NCBI GenBank assembly: GCA_044375555.1
Contig: JBILML010000008.1
Coordinates: 27,853 to 91,852 of the forward strand
Length of the DNA: 64,000 nucleotides
Origin: UBA967 sp044375555
GTDB lineage: Bacteria > Verrucomicrobiota > Verrucomicrobiia > Chthoniobacterales > Terrimicrobiaceae
Reading direction: 5' to 3'
Shown: positions 1 to 7,934 of the stretch, one piece after another
Layout: the number at the start of each line of letters is the position of its first letter
How positions within the stretch are numbered: position 1 is the first letter of the stretch
The notes under the pieces: generated by a model
Database searches by the model: none
What the model saw: the letters and a program-made list of their open reading frames with translations, nothing else
Told to the model about the DNA's origin: nothing
Program-made: the position numbers and the translations under genes

Positions 1-1
1 C

Positions 2-487
2 AGCTCGAAGCAGAAATCCCAACTCAAAACGATCCGCAAGGAACTCGCCGCAAAAACCAAGGCGATCCTTCAGAAAACCAAGTCGCCGCAATCCTCGGTT
101 TTGACGACCGACCAGCGGCTCTTCGGGATGATCGACCTCAACAACGCCGAGGCCCTAGCCGTTCTCACGCCGGATCAGTTGAACCGCTTCCACGAAATCC
201 AGAACCGGATGCTCGGCTACACGATGGTCTTTGCGCCGAAAGTCCAGAAACAGCTCCGTCTTTCCAAATCGCAGATCGGGAAAATCGAGAAAATCCGCGT
301 CCGTGGTCTTGAGTTCGTCGCTCAAGCAAACCGCTCCTTCGAGGAGGGAACGATGAACCACGACAAGCGCCTCGAAGTCCTACGCGACTACCGCATCGAC
401 CAATCCTCCGAGATCAAAAAAATCCTCACCCCCGCCCAAACCGAATCTTTCGCCAAACTCTGCGGCAAGCCGGTCAAAGGCAGCTGA
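2..487 (+). CDS. LTxxQ-motif protein, 5' end outside window
   Basis: The reading frame is open from base 2 to the TGA ending at 487, so the gene begins before the window; the TTG at 101 is only an internal codon. The visible 161 residues are basic, probably helical, and carry three LTxxQ motifs (LTTDQ near 100, LTPDQ near 160, LTPAQ near 426). This motif is typical of Spy/CpxP-like periplasmic proteins and of many short planctomycete and verrucomicrobial secreted proteins. The N-terminus, where a signal peptide would be, is missing, so location cannot be judged. Function is not assignable beyond the motif family; a periplasmic stress or chaperone-like role is inference. Confidence 0.6.
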   Translation, partial: SSKQKSQLKTIRKELAAKTKAILQKTKSPQSSVLTTDQRLFGMIDLNNAEALAVLTPDQLNRFHEIQNRMLGYTMVFAPKVQKQLRLSKSQIGKIEKIRVRGLEFVAQANRSFEEGTMNHDKRLEVLRDYRIDQSSEIKKILTPAQTESFAKLCGKPVKGS

Positions 488-711
488 GTAAGAAGTTAGT
501 AAGAACCGAGGCGGCGACGAGAGCAGCCTCTCAAAGTGCCGGAATTAAGGCAGACTTTTAGTAAGATTCGGGAGAAGGGGGCTCTTAAGTTGAGGGTCCC
601 CCAAATTTACGACAAGGCATTACCGCCGCCTCCGTTTCCTCCATTGGTGCTGGATTGCTAGTCCTGCCGCGAGGTTTCTTTTTTCTCGGGGCGGGTGTAG
701 GGTCGTTGGAT

Positions 712-1107
712 ATGAAAAAAATGTGGATTCCTTTTTTGGTGGCGGGCGTGGTGGGTTTTGTGATGCTGCGGTCGTCATTTGCGGGTCCGAAAATCACGCC
801 GGCGGAGGCGATGGAGAAGGTGGGGGCGGGCACGGCAGTCTTGATCGATGTGCGTGAACCCGGGGAGTGGAGTGGGGGAGTGGTGGAGGGGGCGATATTG
901 CTGCCGCTGAGCGATCTGCAGGGAGATCGAGTGATGTGGACAAAACCTTTGGCGGATGCGCAGGGGCGGGAGTTGGTCGTGTATTGCCGGTCGGGTAAAC
1001 GCTCAGGAATCGTGGCGGGGATTTTGGAGAAGGAGGGGTGGACGGTATGGAATGCGGGGGGATTTTCCGCGTGGGTGAGTGACGGGCAGAAGGTGAAGAA
1101 GCCGTAA
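712..1107 (+). CDS. Rhodanese-like domain protein, membrane anchored
   Basis: 131 residues. An N-terminal hydrophobic segment (about residues 4-20) is followed by a single rhodanese domain. Family hallmarks visible are the VLIDVREPGEW strand near the start and the active-site loop VVYCRSGKRSG with the catalytic cysteine, then a GG-x-SAW close near the C-terminus. Such single-domain exported or anchored rhodaneses carry persulfide sulfur, but the physiological acceptor is unknown. The ATG at 712 was preferred over an in-frame upstream TTG at 655 because it directly precedes the basic and hydrophobic leader. It stands alone, 225 bases after the previous gene and just before a repeat array. Confidence 0.85.
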   Translation: MKKMWIPFLVAGVVGFVMLRSSFAGPKITPAEAMEKVGAGTAVLIDVREPGEWSGGVVEGAILLPLSDLQGDRVMWTKPLADAQGRELVVYCRSGKRSGIVAGILEKEGWTVWNAGGFSAWVSDGQKVKKP

Positions 1108-1127
1108 GGGCTGAGGAGGGGCTCCGA

Positions 1128-1845
1128 CAGCGCGGCGTGGCAGAATCCTGGGTGATTCTAAAATACCCTCCTCCGCGTCCCGGCGCCTCTGCGGGAGGAT
1201 TTGGGTTGGGGGGGGACGGCGCATTCGCGCCTGAGTCTTGGGTCCGCTCGGCGAGCCGCCCCTACCCATTTTTTCGATTCGCGAGGATTCGTCATTAGCG
1301 GGCCTGTCTGAAACGGCAGAGGACTGCCATTTCTACAACGGATTTTCTTTGTGGCTTCGTGCCTTCGTGTGAGTCGCTTGGTTTACTCGTATCCCAAAAT
1401 ACCCTCCTCCGTGTCCCGGCGCCTCTGCGGGAGGATTTGGGTTGGGGGAGACGGCGCGTTCGCGCCTGAGGCTTGGGTCCGCTCGGCGAGCCGCCCCTAC
1501 CCATTTTTTTCGATTTGCGTGATTGGAGGATCGCTCTGAAACGGCAGAGGACTGCCATATCTACAACGGATTTTTTTCGTGGCTTCGTGCCTTCGTGTGA
1601 GTCGCTTGGTTTACTCGTATCTCAGCGCAGCGTGGCAGAATCCCGAGTATTCCCAAAATACCCTCCTCCGCGTCCCGGCGCCTCTGCGGGAGGATTTGGG
1701 TTGGGGGAGACGGCGCGTTCGCGCCTGAGGCTTGGGTCCGCTCGGCGAGCCGCCCCTACCCATTTTTTCGATTCGCGTGGATTCGCGTGGATTCGCGGGT
1801 CTGTCTGAAACGGCAGAGGACTGCCGTTACCACAACGGATTTTCT
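1128..1845. repeat. Three-copy intergenic repeat array (about 236-260 bp units)
   Basis: The 798 bases between the rhodanese gene and the symporter hold three near-identical direct repeats whose shared core (AAAATACCCTCCTCCG...) starts at 1160, 1396 and 1655, giving periods of 236 and 259. Each unit contains a GCGGGAGGATTTGGGTTGGG segment, a hairpin-prone GGTCCGCTCGGCGAGCCGCC segment and, further on, CGGCAGAGGACTGCC. Copy 3 is cut short by the downstream gene. A 30-base prefix (CAGCGCnGCGTGGCAGAATCC) lies before copies 1 and 3 only, which explains the unequal periods. Open frames across it on both strands are repeat-driven and do not look like genes. Near copy 3 there is also a small tandem GGATTCGCGT repeat at about 1772-1799. 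Confidence 0.85.
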
Positions 1846-1905
1846 TGGTCGCATGGCGCGGGGTGTTTGTTTGCAGTGGCGGGGAGGGTTTGGTTTTCTC
1901 TGCGG

Positions 1906-2826
1906 ATGCGAGGTTTTCCTGCCCAAGCGGCGAATGCGTTTCCCCTCTGGCTTCTGGTTTTCAGCGGGCTGGCGATGTGGCGTCCCGGATTGTTCACTTG
2001 GTTTGGCGGGGAGTGGATCGTGTGGGCGCTGACCTTTGTGATGCTGGGGATGGGAGTGACTCTGGATGGCGGGGCGTTTCGCGAGGTGGCGCGGGATTGG
2101 CGGGCGGTGGTGCTCGGATTTTTCGCCCAATACATCGTGATGCCGGCGTCCGGTTGGGGGGTGGCGAAGGTGATGGATTTGCCACCGGATTTTGCGGTGG
2201 GGTTGATTCTTGTGGCCTGTTGCCCGGGTGGCACGGCCTCGAATGTGGTGACCTACATCGCGCGGGCGAATGTGGCGCTGTCGGTGGTGATGACGACTTG
2301 CTCCACGCTCGCGGCGGTGGCGGTGACGCCTTGGCTCACGCACCAACTCGCCGGCGCGTATCTCGAGGTGGATGGCTGGGGGATGTTTGTCACGACGCTG
2401 CAAGTCGTGGTGGCGCCGGTGGTGATCGGGGTGTTTCTGCACCACAAGTTTCCCGGTTTACACAAGCCGATTGCGGAGTTCGGGCCGTTGGTTTCGGTTC
2501 TGCTGATTTGCATGATCTGCGCGAGCATCATTGGGAACAGCCGCGATGCGATTTGGGAAAATGGCGGCAAACTTTTGCTGGCGGTGGCGATGGTTCATTC
2601 GCTTGGCTTCCTGCTTGGCTGGTTGGCGGCGAAGGTTTTTGGATTCGCCAAGCCCGAGGCGCGGGCGATCTCGATCGAGGTGGGGATGCAAAATTCCGGT
2701 CTCGCAGCGGTGCTGGCGAAAACCCACTTCGCAGCCAATCCCCTCACTGCGGTGCCGGCGGCGATTTCCAGCGTGACGCACAGTTTGATCGGCAGCCTTC
2801 TGGCCGCCATCTGGCGCAGAAATTAA
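1906..2826 (+). CDS. BASS-family (bile acid:sodium symporter-like) transporter
   Basis: 306 residues, about nine to ten hydrophobic segments, the usual size of the BASS (NTCP/ASBT-like) family. Two conserved sodium-site signatures are visible: GGTASNVVTYIARANVALS with a following STLAAV crossover, and EVGMQNSGLA, matching the ExGxQN motif of the second crossover helix. Substrate cannot be read from sequence; bacterial members move organic anions such as pantoate, pyruvate or sulfated compounds. The open frame extends upstream to 1732, but that part lies inside the repeat array, so the ATG at 1906 right before the first hydrophobic helix was chosen. It converges with the minus-strand HtrA-like gene, only six bases away. 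Confidence 0.85.
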   Translation: MRGFPAQAANAFPLWLLVFSGLAMWRPGLFTWFGGEWIVWALTFVMLGMGVTLDGGAFREVARDWRAVVLGFFAQYIVMPASGWGVAKVMDLPPDFAVGLILVACCPGGTASNVVTYIARANVALSVVMTTCSTLAAVAVTPWLTHQLAGAYLEVDGWGMFVTTLQVVVAPVVIGVFLHHKFPGLHKPIAEFGPLVSVLLICMICASIIGNSRDAIWENGGKLLLAVAMVHSLGFLLGWLAAKVFGFAKPEARAISIEVGMQNSGLAAVLAKTHFAANPLTAVPAAISSVTHSLIGSLLAAIWRRN

Positions 2827-2832
2827 AACCCG

Positions 2833-3858
2833 CTATTCGGCGGCGGGGGCGACCGCCTCGGCGTGAAGCGGGGAGGCGTTGGCATTCGGGTGGAGCGCGG
2901 GGCTCACGGCGATATCCATTTTCTCTCCGTTGCGGACGATTTGGATTTGGGCATCCTGGCCGGCGGTGAGGTAGTAGGCGGCATCGACGAGGTCTTGGAT
3001 CGAGGCGACTTTGTTGTTGTCGATGCCGAGCAGCATGTCGCCTTTGAGGAGGCCTGATTTGGCAGCGGGCGTCTCGGGTTTCATGTCCACCACGCGGGCC
3101 ACCGAGCCTTCGATTTGATTCGGGGCATCCTCGACTTCCACGCCGACCCAGCCGGGGCGGAGTTCGCCGAAGCGGGTGATATCGGAGCGGACTTTCTCGG
3201 CCGCGCGAATGGGGAGGATGTGGCAGGAGGATCCCTCGCCGATGCGCGCGGCGACGATCCCGATGACATCGCCGTGCATGTTCAAAACAGGGGCGCCGCC
3301 GTAGCCGGGTTGGACGGGCATGTTCATGCGCAGGTGGGAGGTCGAAAATTGTTTGCCGTTCTGGTGGAAGTCCCGGCCGGCGACGAGGCCGATGGTGGGG
3401 CTGACTTCGCGCTCACCGGGAAAGCCGATCGCCAGCACGGGGTGAGAAACACAGACGGCATCCGAGTTTCCCAGCGGAATGAATGGGCTGAGGCAATCGG
3501 TTTTTAAAAGGGCGATTCCCGAGCGGGTGTCGCTGGCCACGACCTTGGCGGGGAGGGAGCGTCCGCCGAAATTCACGGTCACATCCTCGGCTTTGAGGAC
3601 GACTCCAGCGTGGGTGTAGACCGTTCCGGCGGCATCGACAAAAAACCCGCTACCGAGGCGGACACCCATCGAGTCGCTGGCACGCACGCGGACGACGGCT
3701 TGGCTGTGTTGCTGGAAGAGACGCTGAATTTCGCAGTTGATTTGATCGCCCAGCGGGGAGGATTTGGCGGGCTGGAGGCACGCGAGAAAAGCCATCGCGA
3801 TCAAGGCGACGGGGATGACGCGGGCGGCGGAGATTTTAGAAACTCCGGCGGGATGCAT
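2833..3858 (-). CDS. HtrA/DegP-like S1C protein with no catalytic triad (pseudoprotease) plus PDZ domain
   Basis: 341 residues: signal sequence or anchor (about 12-34), trypsin-like S1C domain (about 45-225) and one PDZ domain (about 235-318). Against HtrA the three catalytic loops align clearly but each catalytic residue is glycine: the TNxH position reads THAGVV (His to Gly85), the DxxSD position reads DTRSGIALL (Asp to Gly114), and the PGNSGG position reads PGYGGAP (Ser to Gly187). It should fold like HtrA and bind peptides but not hydrolyse them. It is the last gene of a sigma factor / anti-sigma-like / HtrA-like run and its start overlaps the preceding gene by 23 bases. A sensor or scaffold role in envelope stress signalling is inference. 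Confidence 0.85.
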   Translation of the reverse strand: MHPAGVSKISAARVIPVALIAMAFLACLQPAKSSPLGDQINCEIQRLFQQHSQAVVRVRASDSMGVRLGSGFFVDAAGTVYTHAGVVLKAEDVTVNFGGRSLPAKVVASDTRSGIALLKTDCLSPFIPLGNSDAVCVSHPVLAIGFPGEREVSPTIGLVAGRDFHQNGKQFSTSHLRMNMPVQPGYGGAPVLNMHGDVIGIVAARIGEGSSCHILPIRAAEKVRSDITRFGELRPGWVGVEVEDAPNQIEGSVARVVDMKPETPAAKSGLLKGDMLLGIDNNKVASIQDLVDAAYYLTAGQDAQIQIVRNGEKMDIAVSPALHPNANASPLHAEAVAPAAE

Positions 3859-4252
3859 AGGTCACGACTTCGGCCGGGAGGACATATTGGACGGCGGGGG
3901 AGGATTTGGTGGATTGGGAGGGAGAACTTGGGGCGGGGGCTTGCTGGGCAATTGTGGGCCTGGAGGGAGTCAGACCTTCCGTCTCGGAGTCCGACCAGGT
4001 GAGGACCGATCCTGTGGCGATGACGGCGACGGCGAACGAGCCTGCCATGGCCAATCGCGGCATGCTCGGTGGCGTGAGGAATCGACAGAGGCGGTCCCAG
4101 GCGATTTGAAAAAACGGGCGGTGAATGACCTCGGCGCGCTGGCGGAGTTGGAACTCGGCGAGGAAATTTTCGAAGTATTCCGCCGGGGGTTGCTCGTAGC
4201 GTTTTAGCCGAAGAAGTTTGGAGATGTCGTTGTTATCCATGTCAGGACTCAT
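3836..4252 (-). CDS. Putative anti-sigma factor, single-pass membrane protein
   Basis: 138 residues: a cytoplasmic N-terminal region (about 1-60) with a LLRLKRYEQPPAEYFENFL segment, one transmembrane helix near 66-86, and a Pro/Ser-rich tail that would be periplasmic. There is no recognisable zinc-binding anti-sigma (ZAS) motif. The start ATG overlaps the TGA of the sigma factor (ATGA at 4249-4252), which implies translational coupling; a second possible start is the ATG at 4240. Position directly behind an ECF sigma gene and the one-helix topology suggest it holds the sigma factor at the membrane. The family assignment is by context, not by a motif I can name. Confidence 0.6.
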   Translation of the reverse strand: MSPDMDNNDISKLLRLKRYEQPPAEYFENFLAEFQLRQRAEVIHRPFFQIAWDRLCRFLTPPSMPRLAMAGSFAVAVIATGSVLTWSDSETEGLTPSRPTIAQQAPAPSSPSQSTKSSPAVQYVLPAEVVTYASRRSF

Positions 4253-4833
4253 TGTTTGATAAACTCTTGAAGGTGGGTTTGCAACTGCTTGTGTGCATAA
4301 AACAAACGAGATCTCACCGTGCCCTCTGAGATTTTCAGGATTTTCGCGATCTCCGCGTGGGGCATTCCCTGAATATCGAACATCGTGACGACGGCTCTGT
4401 GTTCATGGGACAGCTTCAACATGGATTCGTTCAGTTTTTTTTGAAGTTCCCCGAGATTTGCGGAGTGGCTGGGGTCGCCGTTGCTCGTGGCCGCGATGAA
4501 GTCGGGGTCGTTGAGGATGCCGTTGTCGACATCGTCCAAGCTCATGGTTTTTCGCCGATTGCGCTTTTTCAGGAAATTGATCGTCATGTTCACGGCGATC
4601 GTGTGCATCCAGGTGTAGAAGCTGGATTTTCCCTGAAATCCCCGGATCGAGCGGTAGGCCTTGGCGAAAACCTCCTGCAAGAGGTCATTCGTGTCCTCGT
4701 GGCTGGCGGTCATGTTGTAGATCAATCCGTAAAGCCTCGGGCTGAAGCGGACGACCAGCTCGTCAAACGCCCGTGCGTCGCCCGCTTGGGTGCGTTCCAC
4801 GAGTTGATTGTCGGACGGGTCGAGTGTTTCCAT
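4249..4833 (-). CDS. ECF-type RNA polymerase sigma factor (RpoE-like)
   Basis: 194 residues. Region 2 is visible at about 10-95 with DLLQEVFAKAYRSIRGFQG and SSFYTWMHTIAVNMTINFLKKR, and region 4 at about 135-190 with the helix-turn-helix GMPHAEIAKILKISEGTVRSRL. There is no region 1 or 3, so it is an extracytoplasmic-function sigma factor, group RpoE-like. The ATG at 4833 is chosen because upstream frame continuity only reflects the antisense of the nucleoside phosphorylase gene. Downstream it overlaps the anti-sigma-like gene by four bases and is followed by the triad-less HtrA-like gene, resembling rpoE-rseA or algU-muc-mucD arrangements. Regulation by envelope stress is inferred from that layout. 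Confidence 0.92.
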   Translation of the reverse strand: METLDPSDNQLVERTQAGDARAFDELVVRFSPRLYGLIYNMTASHEDTNDLLQEVFAKAYRSIRGFQGKSSFYTWMHTIAVNMTINFLKKRNRRKTMSLDDVDNGILNDPDFIAATSNGDPSHSANLGELQKKLNESMLKLSHEHRAVVTMFDIQGMPHAEIAKILKISEGTVRSRLFYAHKQLQTHLQEFIKQ

Positions 4834-4904
4834 GACGGCGAGGGAGCGGACTTGTATCAAAGCCGAATGCCGTTTGCGGAGAAAAATCGTGCCGGGCGTC
4901 GAGG

Positions 4905-5675
4905 CTAAATTTCGGGGAGGGCGTGGAGGAGGAGCTCGACCATCTGGCCGGCAGCCTGGCGGCCGACTGCGGTGACATCCTCGTGCGCGAGTTCCGCGCT
5001 GGAGAGGCCGGCGCCCCAGTTTGTGAGGCAGGAAAATCCCGCAACCTCGATCCCGAGGAACCGCGCTTTGGTGGCCTCGTGAACGGTGGACATGCCTACC
5101 GCATCGGCGCCGATGGTTTGTGCCATGCGAATCTCGGCGGGTGTCTCGAACTGCGGCCCCTGCATCGCGACATAGACGCCCTCGTGGAGATTCACGCCGA
5201 GCGCTTTTGCGGAGCGGCGGAATATTTCGCGGATGCGCGGGCTGTAGACATTCGTCATGTCGATGAAGTTCGGCCCGCCGCGCAGGGGGCTGTGGCCAGT
5301 GAGGTTGATGTGGTCGGAGATCGTCATCCAAGTGCCCGGCTCGAACGAGCGGTTCACCGTGCCGGCGGCGTTTGTGAGGAGGAGTTTTTTGATCCCCGCC
5401 GCGTGAATGAGGTCCACATGCCGCACGACCTCCTCCGCGCTCCAGCCTTCGTAAAGATGCACGCGGCCCTGCGCGACGAGCAGTGGTTTTCCGGCGAGTT
5501 CGGTGACGAGAAAACGCCCCGCGTGGCCGGGAACTCGCGAGGTCGGGAGGCCGTCGATTTGGTCGTAACTGCAAACGAAATGCTGCGGGAGACTTTCGGC
5601 AAATGGCCCAAGTCCCGAGCCAAGAACGATCGCTGTTTCAGCCCCACATTCGAGAATTTCAGGAGGGATTTTCAT
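4905..5675 (-). CDS. punA: Purine nucleoside phosphorylase, trimeric class
   Basis: 256 residues. Phosphorolysis of purine nucleosides to free base and (deoxy)ribose-1-phosphate, in purine salvage. The class I trimeric PNP signatures are present: AIVLGSGLG near residue 16, the phosphate-binding GRVHLYEGW, the purine-site TNAAGT, MQGPQFETPAEIRM and the DAVGMSTVHEA segment ending with a TNWGAG-like loop. Length is typical, slightly short at both ends. It lies seven bases downstream of the GT2-GtrA gene and 71 bases before the sigma gene on the same strand, so it is probably in one transcript with gmd and the GT gene, although the functions are unrelated. Confidence 0.92.
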   Translation of the reverse strand: MKIPPEILECGAETAIVLGSGLGPFAESLPQHFVCSYDQIDGLPTSRVPGHAGRFLVTELAGKPLLVAQGRVHLYEGWSAEEVVRHVDLIHAAGIKKLLLTNAAGTVNRSFEPGTWMTISDHINLTGHSPLRGGPNFIDMTNVYSPRIREIFRRSAKALGVNLHEGVYVAMQGPQFETPAEIRMAQTIGADAVGMSTVHEATKARFLGIEVAGFSCLTNWGAGLSSAELAHEDVTAVGRQAAGQMVELLLHALPEI

Positions 5676-5681
5676 AGCCGA

Positions 5682-6788
5682 TCAGCGTGGGCGCAAAATG
5701 CCCGGAAGCCAAGTCCAGACGATTTGTGTCGAAACCGCATAATTCCAAACCGCCCCAACCAACGCCCCGGCCGCTCCGGCAAACCACCAGGGGATGTTTT
5801 TTTCGAAGAGGTATTCGGCGGCTTGGATATTCACCACCGCGCCGATGCCGCAAATGACCATGTAGGCCAGCAGCCCCGGCACGAGCAGGCCACCCTTGAG
5901 GCGCTGTTGGCGGAAGGTGATCGAGTTGTTCACCAAAAAATTCGACACCATCGCGGTGAGCGTCGCGGCGATTTGGGCGGTGACGAATGGCCATTCGGCC
6001 AAGCGGTGAAGCGCCCCGAGGACCGCCAAGTGGAGAAGAAGTCCGCTCAGGCCGGCGAGAATATAAAGAACGAATCGAACCGGCACGAACCGGCCGAAAA
6101 TTTTATCCGCGAGGAGGTAGAGGTATTCGAATGCGACGACGATATCGAGTTTGCTCTCGCCGTGCTGACGCGTGCGGAATTCGTAGGGAAACTCGCGCAC
6201 CCGAAGCGGCCGTCCCGCCGAGAGGACGATATCGAGGAGGATTTTGAACCCCTTGCCGGTCATCTGGCGGACCGTCTCCTCGAAAAGCTCCCGGCGAATC
6301 GCAAAAAAACCACTCATCGGATCGGTCAGCGGGGTTTTACGAATGACTGAGCCCAACCGCGTGGCGAAACGGCTCACGAACACACGGGACTTAGACCACT
6401 CGCCCGTCCCTCCGCCTTGACCGGTGTAACGGCTGCCGACAGCCAGCTCCAATTTCTGGTCCTCCTCAAACGCCCGAAGCATGGCGGGAAGGATCGTCTC
6501 ATCGTGCTGGAGATCGCAATCCATCACGGCAAAGACATCGGCATCACTGGAAGCCATTCCCTCGAGACACGCCGAGGCCAACCCCCGCCGCCCGATGCGG
6601 CGAATGAACCGCACCCGGGGATTTTCGCGGGACAAGCGCATCAGCACCTCACGAGAACCGTCCTTGGAGTCGTCATCGACGAAAACAATCTCCCAGTTGT
6701 CTCCGGGCAGGATTTTTTCCAAAAGATTCACCACAAGCGGGATGTTGTCGCGCTCGTTGTAGGAGGGGATGACGACCGAAACTTTCAA
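5682..6788 (-). CDS. GT2 polyprenyl-phosphate glycosyltransferase fused to GtrA-like domain
   Basis: 368 residues. Residues 1-230 are a DPM1-like family 2 glycosyltransferase: SVVIPSYNE start, FVDDDSKDGS nucleotide-sugar motif, AVMDCDLQHDE metal site and DPMSGFFAIRR. Residues about 240-365 contain four hydrophobic helices of the GtrA type, thought to flip or position the polyprenyl-linked sugar. The product would move a sugar from a nucleotide donor onto undecaprenyl phosphate for surface glycans. No ATG is in frame at the right place; the TTG at 6788, one base after the gmd stop codon, is the most likely start, which suggests coupled translation with gmd. The sugar is not determinable. Confidence 0.88.
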   Translation of the reverse strand: MKVSVVIPSYNERDNIPLVVNLLEKILPGDNWEIVFVDDDSKDGSREVLMRLSRENPRVRFIRRIGRRGLASACLEGMASSDADVFAVMDCDLQHDETILPAMLRAFEEDQKLELAVGSRYTGQGGGTGEWSKSRVFVSRFATRLGSVIRKTPLTDPMSGFFAIRRELFEETVRQMTGKGFKILLDIVLSAGRPLRVREFPYEFRTRQHGESKLDIVVAFEYLYLLADKIFGRFVPVRFVLYILAGLSGLLLHLAVLGALHRLAEWPFVTAQIAATLTAMVSNFLVNNSITFRQQRLKGGLLVPGLLAYMVICGIGAVVNIQAAEYLFEKNIPWWFAGAAGALVGAVWNYAVSTQIVWTWLPGILRPR

Positions 6789-6789
6789 T

Positions 6790-7806
6790 TTAGTAATACG
6801 CCGGCGTCAGAGGATCCGGCACTGGCAGCCCTTGCAGCGTGGCCATGTCGGCGTCGACCATGATTTTTACCAGTTCCGGGAAGCGGACTTTGGGTTCCCA
6901 GCCGAGTTGTTTTTTGGCTTTGGTGGCGTCTCCGATCAGGAGGTCGACTTCGGCGGGGCGTTCGTAGCGGGCGTCGTATTTGATGTGTTTTTCCCAATCC
7001 AGGCCGACATGGGCGAAGGCGTGCTCGACGAATTCCTTGACCGTGTGGGTCTCGTTGGTCGCCACGACATAGTCGGCGGGTTCGTCCTGCTGGAGCATGA
7101 GCCACATGGCTTCGACATACTCGGGGGCGTAACCCCAGTCGCGCTTGGCGTCGAGGTTGCCGAGGTAGAGGTGTTCCTGCCTGCCGAGTTTGATGGAGGC
7201 GACGGCACGGGAGATTTTGCGGGTGACGAAGGTCTCGCCGCGGCGGGGGGATTCGTGGTTGAAGAGGATGCCGTTCGAGGCGTGCATGCCGTAGCCCTCG
7301 CGGTAGTTCACCGTGATCCAATAGGCATACATCTTGGCGGCGCCGTAGGGACTGCGTGGCCAGAAGGGCGTCGTTTCAGTCTGCGGCACGGCTTGGACCT
7401 TGCCGAACATCTCAGAGCTCGAGGCTTGGTAGAAACGGGCGGGGACGCCGGTCTCGCGCAGGGCTTCGAGGATACGCGTGGTGCCGATGCCGGTGACATC
7501 GCCGGTGTATTCGGGAATGTCGAAACTCACACGCACATGGCTCTGCGCGCCGAGATGGTAAACCTCGTCGGGCTTGAGGTCGTAGATAAGCTTCACGAGA
7601 TTCACGCCATCTGCGAGGTCGCCGTAATGGAGGAAAAGCCGGGTGCTGTCGATGTGGGGGTCGGTGTAAATATGGTCGATGCGGGCGGTGTTGAAAGTGC
7701 TCGCGCGGCGGATGATCCCGTGGACCTCGTAGCCTTTGTGGAGAAGCAGGTCGGCGAGGTAGCTGCCGTCTTGGCCCGTGATGCCTGTGATAAGTGCTTT
7801 TTTCAT
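6790..7806 (-). CDS. gmd: GDP-mannose 4,6-dehydratase
   Basis: 338 residues. Converts GDP-D-mannose to GDP-4-keto-6-deoxy-D-mannose, the precursor of GDP-L-fucose, GDP-D-rhamnose and other deoxyhexoses. Visible are the Rossmann motif ALITGITGQDGSYLADLLL at the N-terminus, the RRASTFNTARIDH loop, HLGAQSHVRVSFDIP, the catalytic T/S with YxxxK (SPYGAAKMYAYW) and NFNHESPRRGETFVTRKI-like segment (here NHESPRRGETFVTRK), diagnostic for Gmd. The ATG at 7806 immediately precedes the Rossmann strand; the longer frame is not homologous. No GDP-fucose synthase is present in the window. It leads the minus-strand operon with the GT2-GtrA gene, fitting surface glycan synthesis. Confidence 0.95.
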   Translation of the reverse strand: MKKALITGITGQDGSYLADLLLHKGYEVHGIIRRASTFNTARIDHIYTDPHIDSTRLFLHYGDLADGVNLVKLIYDLKPDEVYHLGAQSHVRVSFDIPEYTGDVTGIGTTRILEALRETGVPARFYQASSSEMFGKVQAVPQTETTPFWPRSPYGAAKMYAYWITVNYREGYGMHASNGILFNHESPRRGETFVTRKISRAVASIKLGRQEHLYLGNLDAKRDWGYAPEYVEAMWLMLQQDEPADYVVATNETHTVKEFVEHAFAHVGLDWEKHIKYDARYERPAEVDLLIGDATKAKKQLGWEPKVRFPELVKIMVDADMATLQGLPVPDPLTPAYY

Positions 7807-7934
7807 GCGGGGTGTTGGAAAATGTCGGTCGCCAGAGTGGATTTCGACGGGCGCGAACGCAAGCGGTGTTTCCACTTTTGTCGGCGACGCGGGCTTGACT
7901 TCGTTAGGGGCTATCTCAACCTCCGGCTTTGCTC

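Noticed and set aside
1128..1845. Possible CRISPR array
   Set aside because: Units are over 230 bases, nearly identical throughout and contiguous, with no short repeats separated by unique spacers.
4834..5574. Sigma factor with a 245-residue N-terminal extension
   Set aside because: The upstream frame is the out-of-frame shadow of the nucleoside phosphorylase gene and has an Arg/Pro-rich composition without homology.
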